From NCBI GenBank assembly GCA_900548455.1, contig URKQ01000024.1, positions 1 to 54,648 on the forward strand: DNA of 54,648 nucleotides. Reading direction: 5' to 3'. A program made the translations under genes and the position numbers. Positions 42,223 to 51,314 of the stretch are shown here, one piece after another. Numbering within the stretch: the stretch's first letter is position 1; each line of letters begins with the position of its first letter. This stretch comes from an uncultured Clostridium sp. Its GTDB lineage: Bacteria; Bacillota; Clostridia; Clostridiales; Clostridiaceae. The notes under the pieces are model-generated. The model searched no databases and had not been told where the DNA came from. It worked only from the letters and a program-made list of their open reading frames with translations.

Positions 42223-43188
42223 ATGAAAAGCGCTTATAGAGATATCAAATGGGTAACTGCTAATAAAGATAAAGAGGAAGGAGATTTTACAGAATTTCTA
42301 TTTGAAGGACCTTATGGTAAAATTAGTTATAGGTTTTTTAAAAAATATGCTGGAACAATAGATGATACTAAATATTATGATATTGCATCATATAGGGGTG
42401 CTGAAGGACCATATATATTACAAGTAGACGATGGAAAAGCTGAAAAGTTATTGGATGAGTTCATCGAGAAATTCAAAGAATATTGTGTAAAAGAAAATAT
42501 TATTGCCGAATTTGCAAAATTAGATCCATGGGATGAATATGCCAAGTTGATTAGACAAAAGTTATGTGCAGAATATTACGGGAATTTTTACTGTAATAAT
42601 TTAGAAAATGATTTTTATTCTAAGGAATATAATAGGAGATGTAAGCGTTCAATAAAAAAAGCAAGAGAACAAGGTGTTGAAACTTCGATTGATTTAACAG
42701 GAAAAACTATTCCATATTTTGTAAAACTATACAAGAATACAGAAGAAAAATTTCACACATCTCACTATTATAATATGTCAGAGTCGGATATAAAGAAATT
42801 TTTTGATGCGTTTGGAGAAGAGGCCTTCTTAATTAACGCAATATATAATAATGAAATTGTAACATCTGTATTAGTTGTAATGGGAGAAGATGTTGAGCAT
42901 TATTTGTTATTAGGAAATAATCCTAAGTATCTTGATTTACAGTGCAATAGCTTGCTTACATATGAAGCTGCTCTATATGGACAGAAAAGAGGGAAAAAAA
43001 TATTTGATATGGGTGGTGGAAAATTAGGCGGAGGAATCGAAAAATTCAAAAGAAATTTTATTTCTGATGAAGGAGTATGGGAGTACTATGCTGTTAAAAA
43101 GATTCATAATCAAAAAATTTACGACTTATTAGTTGAGAGAAAGGGGCAAATTTCAAATGCAAAATTTTTCCCATTATATAGAGGATAG
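42223..43188 (+). CDS. FemAB/GNAT-like acyl- or aminoacyl-transferase
   Basis: The protein has 321 residues. No TM segment is present. The fold resembles the FemAB-type double GNAT proteins (BioF2/Acetyltransf_6). The second half has RRCKRSIKKAREQGVE, YKNTEEKFHTSHYYN, VTSVLVVMGEDVEHYLLLGNNPKY and LLTYEAALYGQKRGKKIFDMGGG. Such proteins join amino acids or acyl groups to amines, using aminoacyl-tRNA or acyl-CoA. Its 3' end overlaps the next gene by 32 bases, and a PLP enzyme and an ATP-grasp ligase follow, so an amino-acid-like substituent on the glycan is suggested. The reaction is unknown. Confidence 0.7.
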   Translation: MKSAYRDIKWVTANKDKEEGDFTEFLFEGPYGKISYRFFKKYAGTIDDTKYYDIASYRGAEGPYILQVDDGKAEKLLDEFIEKFKEYCVKENIIAEFAKLDPWDEYAKLIRQKLCAEYYGNFYCNNLENDFYSKEYNRRCKRSIKKAREQGVETSIDLTGKTIPYFVKLYKNTEEKFHTSHYYNMSESDIKKFFDAFGEEAFLINAIYNNEIVTSVLVVMGEDVEHYLLLGNNPKYLDLQCNSLLTYEAALYGQKRGKKIFDMGGGKLGGGIEKFKRNFISDEGVWEYYAVKKIHNQKIYDLLVERKGQISNAKFFPLYRG

Positions 43189-44119
43189 TTTAGAAACTCC
43201 ACTTTATAAATTAGGCAAAATAAATAGTAATAATTTATATGTTAAAAGAGAAGATATGATACCATACTCATTTGGAGGAAATAAAGCGAGAAAAGCATTT
43301 TTGTTTTTTGAAGAAATAGATAAACAAAATGCTGATTGCATTGTTACCTATGGAAGTAGTCATTCAAATCATTGTAGGGTAATCGCAAATATGGCCGCAG
43401 AGAGAAATATAAAATGCTATATTATAGCACCTAGAGAAGTTTCAGAAGAAACATTTAATAGCAGGTTTGTTAAGCTGTGTGGGGGAGAAATTATCTTTGT
43501 ACCTGTTAAACAAGTTCATGATACTATAGAAGATTTAATGACTAGTTTAAAAAGTAAAGGGAAAAAGCCATATTTTATACCAGGTGGTGGTCATGGCAAT
43601 ATAGGTACTCAAGCATATGTTGATTGTTACACAGAGATTTTTTTATATGAGAAGTCTAAAAAGATAACATTTGATTACATTTTTTTTGCATCTGGGACAG
43701 GATCTACACATTCAGGATTAGTGTGTGGAAAGATACTTAATTCTGGAACAGAAAAAATAATAGGAATTAGTGTAGCAAGAAAAAATCCATATGGTAGAAA
43801 TGTTGTTTTAGATAGTATAAAAGATTATTTAAATTCTATAGATAGAGATATTTATTCAACTATAATTGAAAAAGAAGTTAATTTTTTGGATAGTTATATT
43901 GGTGATGGCTATGGAAAAAATAGTAAAGAAATTAGCGATAATATAAATAAGATATATATTGAATATGGTATGCCACTGGATAGTACCTATACAGGAAAAG
44001 CATTTTATGGAATGGAAAAGTATATTTTAGAGCATAAAATACATAGCAGTAATGTTCTATTTATTCATACAGGTGGGACACCACTATTTTTTAACGATAT
44101 GATGGAGGAGGTAAAATGA
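43157..44119 (+). CDS. Fold-type II PLP enzyme, ACC deaminase/D-cysteine desulfhydrase family
   Basis: The protein has 320 residues. ATG 43157 follows AAAGGGG and overlaps the previous gene by 32 bases. The cofactor lysine is Lys43 in SFGGNKARK. GSSHSNHCRVIANMAA, GGGHGNIGTQAYVDC and SGTGSTHSGLV form the PLP phosphate-binding and substrate loops. Family members deaminate D-cysteine, ACC or related amino acids, or racemise. In a capsule operon it more likely supplies or modifies an unusual amino acid. It ends in ATGA, overlapping the ATP-grasp gene, so the three genes are translationally linked. Confidence 0.82.
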   Translation: MQNFSHYIEDSLETPLYKLGKINSNNLYVKREDMIPYSFGGNKARKAFLFFEEIDKQNADCIVTYGSSHSNHCRVIANMAAERNIKCYIIAPREVSEETFNSRFVKLCGGEIIFVPVKQVHDTIEDLMTSLKSKGKKPYFIPGGGHGNIGTQAYVDCYTEIFLYEKSKKITFDYIFFASGTGSTHSGLVCGKILNSGTEKIIGISVARKNPYGRNVVLDSIKDYLNSIDRDIYSTIIEKEVNFLDSYIGDGYGKNSKEISDNINKIYIEYGMPLDSTYTGKAFYGMEKYILEHKIHSSNVLFIHTGGTPLFFNDMMEEVK

Positions 44120-45078
44120 ATATTTTAATATTAAGTGCTGGAACGAGAAATAAAATTGTTCAGTATTTTAAAAATACAATTGGAGATAATGGCAATGTTA
44201 TTGTTACGGATATGAGTCTTTTATCATCTGCAATTTATGACGCAGATAAGTATTATATTGTTCCTGCAATAACAGATGATAAATATATAGATATAATTCT
44301 TGAAATTTGTGAAAAAGAAAAAGTAAATGGTGTTCTTTCTTTAATAGATCCAGAACTTTCATTATTAGCTAAAAATCAAGAAAGGTTTTCAGCAATAAAT
44401 ACAACGATAATAGGATCATCATTAGAATTGTGCAATATGTCTTTGGATAAATATCAAATGTATCTTTGGCTTAAGAAAAATAATTTTAAATGTGCTAAAT
44501 CATATGTGGATATCAAAAAGTTTATCGAAGATTTAAATGATAAAAAGATCGTTCTTCCTGTATTTATGAAACCTGTAAAAGGAAGTGCAAGCATAGAGAT
44601 AACAAAGTGCTCAGATATTGAAGAGATTAAGTATTTAAAGAGTATTGACTATAATTTGATGATTCAGGAATATTTGGACGGTGAAGAAATAGGGGCTGAT
44701 GTTTATATAGATATAATATCTGGAAAAGTGGTTTCCATATTTACAAAAAAGAAGATTAAGATGAGAGCGGGAGAGACAGACAAGGCTATTTCATTTAAGG
44801 ACGAAAAATTATTTGAATTGATAAATGATTTTGTTACTAAGTGTGGGTATAGAGGGCAAATAGATATAGATATTTTTGAGATTGGTGGAGAATATTATAT
44901 ATCTGAGGTTAATCCAAGATTTGGTGGTGGTTATCCTCATGCATACGAATGTGGATGTGATCATATGAAGCTAATCGTAAATAATTTAAATGGAATTGAA
45001 AATAAGGTAAATATAGGGAAATATCAAGAAAATATTTGTATGATAAAGTATAATGAGGTAAAAATTAGAAAGGTGTAG
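44116..45078 (+). CDS. ATP-grasp ligase (carbamoyl-phosphate-synthase-large-like)
   Basis: The protein has 320 residues. The N-terminal Rossmann-like domain (NILILSAGTRNKIVQYF) is followed by an ATP-grasp domain with VFMKPVKGSASIEITKC, IQEYLDGEEIGADVY and EVNPRFGGGYPHAYECG. ATP-grasp enzymes activate a carboxylate as acyl phosphate and join it to an amine or thiol. Neighbours suggest it condenses an amino acid with a sugar amine or another amino acid. The start overlaps the preceding stop in ATGA. Substrates are not predictable. Confidence 0.82.
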   Translation: MNILILSAGTRNKIVQYFKNTIGDNGNVIVTDMSLLSSAIYDADKYYIVPAITDDKYIDIILEICEKEKVNGVLSLIDPELSLLAKNQERFSAINTTIIGSSLELCNMSLDKYQMYLWLKKNNFKCAKSYVDIKKFIEDLNDKKIVLPVFMKPVKGSASIEITKCSDIEEIKYLKSIDYNLMIQEYLDGEEIGADVYIDIISGKVVSIFTKKKIKMRAGETDKAISFKDEKLFELINDFVTKCGYRGQIDIDIFEIGGEYYISEVNPRFGGGYPHAYECGCDHMKLIVNNLNGIENKVNIGKYQENICMIKYNEVKIRKV

Positions 45079-45080
45079 AT

Positions 45081-46052
45081 ATGGAAAGAAGTTCAAAAAT
45101 ATCAATAGTAGTTCCTGTTTACAATGTGGAGAGTTATCTTAAGCAATGTTTAGATAGTTTAATTAGCCAAACCTTCAAGGATATAAAAATTATTTTGGTA
45201 AATGATGGAAGTGATGATAATAGCAAAATAATTTGTGATGAATATAAGAAATTAGATGATAGAATAATTGTTATAGACAAGAAGAATGGTGGTTTATCTG
45301 ATGCAAGAAATGTTGGATTAAGGTATGCTGATTCAGAATATGTTGGATTTATAGATTCAGATGATTACATTGACAAAGATTTTTATGAGAAATTATATGA
45401 GGGAATTATTAAAAGCAATGCTGATATTGCAATTGCCAGTATAAAAAAGGTAAATAATTTTGAAAAGACATTATATATTTCTGGATATCCAGTAGAAGGG
45501 AGTATATCTAGATTTGAAGCAATGAAATCTATGCTTTCAGCTAAAGGATTTAGTAATTCTGTATGTAATAAACTGTTTAAAAGAGAATTGTTTAAAGAAA
45601 ATCCGTTTCCTGTTGGAAAATTGTATGAGGATGAATTCGTTACATATAAAATAGTTGATAAGGCTAATAAGATTTTTTCTGTAAATACATCATTTTACTA
45701 TTATAGAGTCAATGAAAATGGCATCACTCACAAAAAATTTTCTGAAAGAGAATTAGATAGAATACAAGCATCACTAATTAGAATAGATTATTTGAATAAA
45801 AATGACCAATCATTAGTAAATGATGGGAAAAGGTATTTGATGTATGATTGCTTAACGACATTAAGTAAGATGCAACGATATAATTCAAAATACGATTCTT
45901 TAATCCTAAAAAATATAAGAGAAAATTTAATTGTATATTTAAGGGGAAAAAGCTCTGTAGGCGCAAAATTATTTGCCATAATGTCAGCGTGTTCACCTTA
46001 TTTAGCGGTATATTGTTATAATTTTCTTAAAAGGATAAACGGAAAAAATTAA
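45081..46052 (+). CDS. Family 2 glycosyltransferase
   Basis: The protein has 323 residues. A GT-A domain with ISIVVPVYNVESYLKQCLDSL, VNDGSDDNS, KKNGGLSDARN and the metal motif DSDD in GFIDSDDYID is clear, and YEDEFVTYKI near residue 190 is the usual distal motif. It adds one sugar to the third repeat unit. AAGGTGTAG precedes the ATG, two bases after the ATP-grasp stop. Confidence 0.9.
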   Translation: MERSSKISIVVPVYNVESYLKQCLDSLISQTFKDIKIILVNDGSDDNSKIICDEYKKLDDRIIVIDKKNGGLSDARNVGLRYADSEYVGFIDSDDYIDKDFYEKLYEGIIKSNADIAIASIKKVNNFEKTLYISGYPVEGSISRFEAMKSMLSAKGFSNSVCNKLFKRELFKENPFPVGKLYEDEFVTYKIVDKANKIFSVNTSFYYYRVNENGITHKKFSERELDRIQASLIRIDYLNKNDQSLVNDGKRYLMYDCLTTLSKMQRYNSKYDSLILKNIRENLIVYLRGKSSVGAKLFAIMSACSPYLAVYCYNFLKRINGKN

Positions 46053-46062
46053 GGAGAACTAA

Positions 46063-47316
46063 ATGATATTATTAGTAACCATATTTTTAATTTTTTTAGT
46101 ATTGATACCTTTTGGAATGTTGTCGTTAATTACAGTTGGATATGCCAATGTTAACCGTAAGGATAAGGTAATAGTATGTGCTTTATTTGCACTTTTATTT
46201 GGAATTGCAGGATATTGGTTTATAAATCCAGCAACAGATCCAGATTTGGTAAGATATCTAGATATTTTAAGTTTATATAAGAATAAAAATTTATTTGAAT
46301 CATTTAACTTAGTATATAATAATTTATATGCAGTTGATATATATTTTCATATAATAGCGCAGTTAGGAGATCCACAATTATTACCAGCTATTTCTGTGTT
46401 TATATATTATTTTATAATTTTTTACATATTGAGCGATTATAAAATAAGGACAGACATTAGCAATAAAGATTTTATTATTTATGTTTTATTTGTTATTACA
46501 GCTGTTAATTTTTGTAGTATTGTTAATGGAATACGTTGGCCAGTGACTAGTGCAATTTTTTTATTAGCTTTTTATAGAGAAATAGTTCAAAATAAAAAAA
46601 ATGCATTCACATGGATTTTATATATAATATCTTTATTTTTTCATTTTTCAACTTTGGTGTATTTTGCAATTCGCTTAGTACTTTTTATAAGAAATAAGAA
46701 GGTGGTTAGTGTAATTGGTATTTCAGCAGCGTTTATCCCACATATTATTGGCATTTTTTCATCTCACTTATTTGGGGTTACAAGCTCATTAGGGGTTGTT
46801 AATCAAATTATTTATTTCTTTAATAGAGCTAATATGTATTTTCAATGGAATGGCGGATTATGGGCAGATACGGTTAGAAATAGTAGATACTATCAATTAG
46901 AAAGTAAGTTTTATTATTTAGTAGTGTTTATATTTTTCCTTATTTTTATTAATTTATATAAACGAAGAAGGTTATTTGCATCCTCATACAATGTAAATAT
47001 ATGGAATAAAGAAGATGTTTTTACTTTTTATCTTATGATTATTACAGTAATATCATTTACGATGGCTGCTCATACATACATTCGTTTTATAACACCTTTA
47101 ATAGTTTGCTTTTGCATCATAAGTTTTAAATTTGCTCGGGAATATGAGGGGACAAGTCTAAAATTAATTGTGAATACAATATATATAGCTTTTAGCTTTA
47201 TTGGGGTTTTCTTAAATATTTATTTGTTAGGATCAATGATGAAGTTACCTAACTATTTACAAAACGTTTTTTCAACAGGATTAATTAGAAATTTGATAGA
47301 ATTATTTGTCAGTTAA
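46063..47316 (+). CDS. EpsG-family polysaccharide polymerase (Wzy-like)
   Basis: The protein has 417 residues with about ten to twelve hydrophobic segments. The early loop with PATDPDLVRYLDI and the NGIRWPVTSAIFLLAFY stretch, followed by FFHFSTLVYFAIR, match EpsG-type polymerases. This is the third polymerase-like protein in the window, consistent with a third repeat unit. AAGGAG precedes the ATG. Confidence 0.85.
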   Translation: MILLVTIFLIFLVLIPFGMLSLITVGYANVNRKDKVIVCALFALLFGIAGYWFINPATDPDLVRYLDILSLYKNKNLFESFNLVYNNLYAVDIYFHIIAQLGDPQLLPAISVFIYYFIIFYILSDYKIRTDISNKDFIIYVLFVITAVNFCSIVNGIRWPVTSAIFLLAFYREIVQNKKNAFTWILYIISLFFHFSTLVYFAIRLVLFIRNKKVVSVIGISAAFIPHIIGIFSSHLFGVTSSLGVVNQIIYFFNRANMYFQWNGGLWADTVRNSRYYQLESKFYYLVVFIFFLIFINLYKRRRLFASSYNVNIWNKEDVFTFYLMIITVISFTMAAHTYIRFITPLIVCFCIISFKFAREYEGTSLKLIVNTIYIAFSFIGVFLNIYLLGSMMKLPNYLQNVFSTGLIRNLIELFVS

Positions 47317-47333
47317 AAAGAAAGGGAGTAAAA

Positions 47334-48431
47334 ATGAAAAGAATAGGATTAGTTACATATTTTAAGTCATATAACTATGGGGTTTGGTTACAGGCATTCG
47401 CAACACAGAAATTTTTAAAATTGAATAATTTTGATGTTGATATTATTGATTATGTAAATCAATATGAAAATTCAAAATTAAAATATTCATATAAAGAAGG
47501 AAACAAAATGAGAGGATATTTAACTTCATTGTTAAAATCAATATTATTTGGAAAAATAAAATTTTATAATAAAGGTTTTAAAAAACATATAAACGAATAT
47601 TATAAATTTTCAAATCAGACCTATAATAATGTAAATGAGCTTTCAGATGTTAATTATGATATTTTAGTTGTGGGCAGTGATCAAGTTTGGAATCCAGTCA
47701 TTTCGAATGGATTAGATGACGTTTTTTTATTGAATTTTGGAAAAGATTCGAAAAGAATATCTATTGCATCTAGTTTAGGAAGTAAGAGATTAAATAATAG
47801 AGATGAAAAAAAATTAGTAGAATCATTAGATAGATTTGATGCAATAAGTGTTAGAGAAAAGTTTGCCAAGGATTACTTGAGTGAAAAGTTAACAAAGGAA
47901 GTTAAAGTTTTAGTTGACCCAACATTTTTATTAAGTAGAGATATTTGGATTAATGAGTTGGCAAAAAAGTCTGTATTTTTTAAAACAAAAGAAAAGTATA
48001 TTCTTACTTATTTTGTTTCAAAAGATAAAAAAGAAGAAAAGTGTATTAGTTTAGTAAAAAGCTATTCAGAAAGATATAAATTGCCTGTATGGGCAATACA
48101 ATTTAGTACATATTTTTCAAAAGGTGTAGATAAGAAAATTCTAGGAGCAACAATAGGAGATTTTATAGCGCTTATTTTAAATGCAGAAATTGTAATAACA
48201 GATTCTTTTCATGGAACAGCGTTATCAATTAACTTAAATAGTGATTTTGTTTCTTGTGTGAATTCTGAAAATCCGGTTAGAACACAAAATTTACTTGAAA
48301 AAGTAGGGTTATTAAATAGAATAAATATGCAAGTTGAAGATTATGAAAAGATTGATTATTGTTCAGTTAATAAAGAAGTAATTAAAATGAGGGATGATTC
48401 TGTTTCATGGTTGCTAAATGTTTTGAGTTAG
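47334..48431 (+). CDS. Polysaccharide pyruvyltransferase (CsaB/WcaK-like)
   Basis: The protein has 365 residues. It opens with IGLVTYFKSYNYGVWLQAFA, then DILVVGSDQVWNP, ISIASSLGS, SVREKFAKDYL, VDPTFLL, and the C-terminal TDSFHGTALSINLNSDF. The last is the characteristic Asp-Ser-Phe-His-Gly motif. The family adds a pyruvyl ketal to a sugar from phosphoenolpyruvate, giving a negative charge. Genes of this family commonly travel with an FrhB-like gene, as here. A 9-bp hairpin (48436-48444 with 48456-48464) follows without a T-run. Confidence 0.9.
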   Translation: MKRIGLVTYFKSYNYGVWLQAFATQKFLKLNNFDVDIIDYVNQYENSKLKYSYKEGNKMRGYLTSLLKSILFGKIKFYNKGFKKHINEYYKFSNQTYNNVNELSDVNYDILVVGSDQVWNPVISNGLDDVFLLNFGKDSKRISIASSLGSKRLNNRDEKKLVESLDRFDAISVREKFAKDYLSEKLTKEVKVLVDPTFLLSRDIWINELAKKSVFFKTKEKYILTYFVSKDKKEEKCISLVKSYSERYKLPVWAIQFSTYFSKGVDKKILGATIGDFIALILNAEIVITDSFHGTALSINLNSDFVSCVNSENPVRTQNLLEKVGLLNRINMQVEDYEKIDYCSVNKEVIKMRDDSVSWLLNVLS

Positions 48432-48534
48432 TTATTTGTTTTATTTAGAATGTGGATAAAACAAGTATGTTCATGATAAAGTGAACGACAATTAAGATAT
48501 TTTAAAAAAATATAAATTACAAAAGGTGATAACT

Positions 48535-49563
48535 ATGAATGAAAAAATTGATTTTAATTATCATGATATTATAGGCTTCCAAGGATACTTATTAGATGAT
48601 GAAAAGCTGATAAAATCATCCTCTGGAGGGGTGGCTCGTGCGTTTATGGAGACAATATTAAAAAGAAAAGGAATTGTATTCGGCGCAACTTATTCAAATG
48701 ATTTCTACTCAGCACATTATTGCTATATAGAAAATGAAAATGAAATTGAAAGATTAATTGGGTCGAAATATATTTATACAGATAAAAAGGTTAGTTTAAA
48801 TAAAAAAACAGTATCAATATACGAAGCCGTTTCTTATTTTTTAGAATTGGGAAAAGAAGTTCTTTTTATAGGATTGGGATGTGACATTGCTGCTCTTTCC
48901 AAATTGTTGGGAAATAGAAATGTTGATACATCTAATTTATATTTAGTTGATTTAATATGTCAAGGACCAACGTTTCCTAAAGTAGAAGAATCATATCTTA
49001 AATATTTAGAAAAAAAATTTGATTCTAAGGTGTGTGATTTCTCTGTAAGATATAAACAATTAGGTTGGACGCCACCATATATTAGAGTTAAATTTGAAAA
49101 TGGTAAAGAGTATACAGAATCTTTTTATGGTTCAGATTTCGGGTATGCTTTCTCTAAATATTCCAGACCAAGTTGCTTTAAATGTAAAAATAAAGGAGAA
49201 AATCATAAAAGTGATATAACAATAGGTGATTTTTGGGGATTGGAAAAAGAAGATATTGGATTTAATAAAAATGGTGTATCTGCCATCCTGGTTAAAACAG
49301 AAAAAGGGAAGAAATTGGTTGATTTATTAGATGAAACTAGATTTAAGATTATGAGAGCTGATGTTACTAAAATTTTGGTAAATAACCCAATGTACTACAA
49401 ATGCAGAAAACAAAATGAACAACAGGAGGCCTTTATGCAGAACTTAAATGTATATGGTTTACATGAAGCAACTAAAAAGGAAATTGGATCCATAAAATAT
49501 AGCTATTTTAAAATTAGGAGAGCGATAGGAAAGAGTATCAGAAACTTTCGTAATAAAAACTGA
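48535..49563 (+). CDS. FrhB-like coenzyme F420 hydrogenase/dehydrogenase beta-subunit family protein, without ferredoxin domain
   Basis: The protein has 342 residues. AAAAGGTG just before ATG 48535 rules out the GTG at 48526. It begins directly with the FrhB core (GFQGYLLDDEKLIKSSSGGVARAFME), whereas many capsule-locus members carry an N-terminal ferredoxin domain with two CxxCxxC motifs, absent here. Later, ICQGPTFPKVEESYLKYL, RPSCFKCK and SDITIGDFWG are typical. It usually lies next to a pyruvyltransferase, whose partner or product-modifier it may be. The function in glycan pathways is not established. Confidence 0.82.
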   Translation: MNEKIDFNYHDIIGFQGYLLDDEKLIKSSSGGVARAFMETILKRKGIVFGATYSNDFYSAHYCYIENENEIERLIGSKYIYTDKKVSLNKKTVSIYEAVSYFLELGKEVLFIGLGCDIAALSKLLGNRNVDTSNLYLVDLICQGPTFPKVEESYLKYLEKKFDSKVCDFSVRYKQLGWTPPYIRVKFENGKEYTESFYGSDFGYAFSKYSRPSCFKCKNKGENHKSDITIGDFWGLEKEDIGFNKNGVSAILVKTEKGKKLVDLLDETRFKIMRADVTKILVNNPMYYKCRKQNEQQEAFMQNLNVYGLHEATKKEIGSIKYSYFKIRRAIGKSIRNFRNKN

Positions 49564-49834
49564 ATATATTATTATAATATTTTATCATAAATTAAGAAAG
49601 GCGTATTTATTGAATTTTATTATTACAAAATTTATTTAACACATGAGAAAGAATTTGGTTTGTCATGACTTATTCTTTTTTCTTTTTATGAAATGATAGT
49701 AAGTAAGAATGTGTTACAGAAAATTATTTTAATACTAAAATAGGATCTTTTAGTAAATGTATGTATTTTAAAGAGATGAAGATGAAAAGGTAGAGTATAT
49801 TTGTAAATATAAGGAAAGTCATGAGGTTTTGAAA
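49564..49834 (+). other. Intergenic region before third flippase
   Basis: It is AT-rich with stops in all frames. AACACAT near 49638 and ATGTGTT near 49711 can pair, enclosing an AAAGAAT/ATTCTTT hairpin before TTTTCTTTTT, which may act as a weak terminator. GAGG at 49823 precedes the flippase start. No gene seen. Confidence 0.4.
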
Positions 49835-51238
49835 ATGGAAAATAAAGTTAAATATCTAATGAAAAATACAGGGATTTTAGCTATCGGTAGTTTTTCATCT
49901 AAATTTTTGATATTTTTGCTTGTTCCATTATATACAAGTGTTTTGACAACAAGTGAATACGGTACTTTTGATTTGATTTCAACAACAATACAATTTTTAA
50001 TGCCTATCATAACTGCAAATATATACGAAGGCGTTACAAGATTTTTAATGGATTATAGTAAACCAAAAGACGAAGTCATATCAATAGGTATAAAATTTAT
50101 AAGTATTGGTATTTTTGTTTTTGGGGTTTTGGTATTTGTAAACTGGAAATTTTATATATGGGAACCATTGGCTAAATATTCTCTTTTAACATTTGTATTC
50201 TTTACAGTTACTTTGCTAAACAGTTTTATGGTACAATTTGCAAAGGGAATGGAAGCTGTTAAATATGTGGCTATAGCAGGAATAATGGGTACAATAGTTA
50301 CAGTAATATGTAATGTGTATTTTTTATTGGGTTTGTCACTGGGGCTGAAAGGTTTTTTTCTAGCATATACTTGGGGGCAAATTGTTCCGGTGATATATTA
50401 TTTCTTTGTTTTAAGAATACATAAGTATATAACTTTTAACATAGATAAAAATTTGGAGAAAGAGATGTTATTATATTCAATTCCATTAGTTATAAATACA
50501 CTTGGTTGGTGGATTAATAATGTATCAGATAGATACGTAGTAACATTTATATGTGGTGTCGCTGCAAATGGAATTTATTCAGTATCTTATAAAATACCAT
50601 CAATTCTTAATGTTATACAAGGAATTTTTACACAATCTTGGCAAATTTCAGCAGTCAAAGAATATGATAATGATAAATCAAAGAACTTTTTTGGTGATAC
50701 AATTCAGACAATAAATATATTAGTTTGTAGTGCCTGTATGATCTTAATTTTAGTTTCAAAAATATTAGCACGAATATTATTTATCAAGGATTTTTATTCA
50801 GCTTGGAAGTATGTTCCGTTTTTATTAGTTAGTATTACTATAAATGCTGCATCTGGTGTATTAGGTCCTATATTATGTGCTAAAAAGAATTCAAAGGCAA
50901 TGGCAACGTCTGCAATATATGGTGCTATTGTAAATATTATCTTGAACTTTATATTGATTTATTTTATAGGGATACAAGGAGCGGCAATTGCAACAGCAAT
51001 ATCAAGTCTAGTAATATATTGTTGTAGAAGAAAAGCTGTAGGAAGAGATATAGCACTCACTGATAAAAATCGTTTCATTTTTTCATGGATAATGATAATT
51101 TTACAATCTATAGTGATGATATATATGGAAAACTATGTGATACAATTAGTATTAATTGGTATATTTGTTATCGTATTTAGAAAAATTTTTAAAAATTATC
51201 TTTTAACAGTTAACAAAATAATTTTTAAAAGAAAATAG
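49835..51238 (+). CDS. wzx: Polysaccharide flippase (Wzx family)
   Basis: The protein has 467 residues with about fourteen hydrophobic segments. The N-terminus MKNTGILAIGSFSSKFLIFLL followed by LYTSVLTTSEYGTFDLIST is typical of RfbX/Wzx proteins of Firmicutes. GAGG lies eight bases before ATG 49835. A TTG at 49829 is possible but less good. It exports the third repeat unit. It lies 271 bases after the FrhB-like gene, so it may be separately transcribed. Confidence 0.9.
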   Translation: MENKVKYLMKNTGILAIGSFSSKFLIFLLVPLYTSVLTTSEYGTFDLISTTIQFLMPIITANIYEGVTRFLMDYSKPKDEVISIGIKFISIGIFVFGVLVFVNWKFYIWEPLAKYSLLTFVFFTVTLLNSFMVQFAKGMEAVKYVAIAGIMGTIVTVICNVYFLLGLSLGLKGFFLAYTWGQIVPVIYYFFVLRIHKYITFNIDKNLEKEMLLYSIPLVINTLGWWINNVSDRYVVTFICGVAANGIYSVSYKIPSILNVIQGIFTQSWQISAVKEYDNDKSKNFFGDTIQTINILVCSACMILILVSKILARILFIKDFYSAWKYVPFLLVSITINAASGVLGPILCAKKNSKAMATSAIYGAIVNIILNFILIYFIGIQGAAIATAISSLVIYCCRRKAVGRDIALTDKNRFIFSWIMIILQSIVMIYMENYVIQLVLIGIFVIVFRKIFKNYLLTVNKIIFKRK

Positions 51239-51314
51239 AAAAAATAGTAAAGGGATAAAATTTAAAGATTTGTTAATTGGTAGAATATTATAAATGGCGA
51301 TAGGAAGTGGTATT

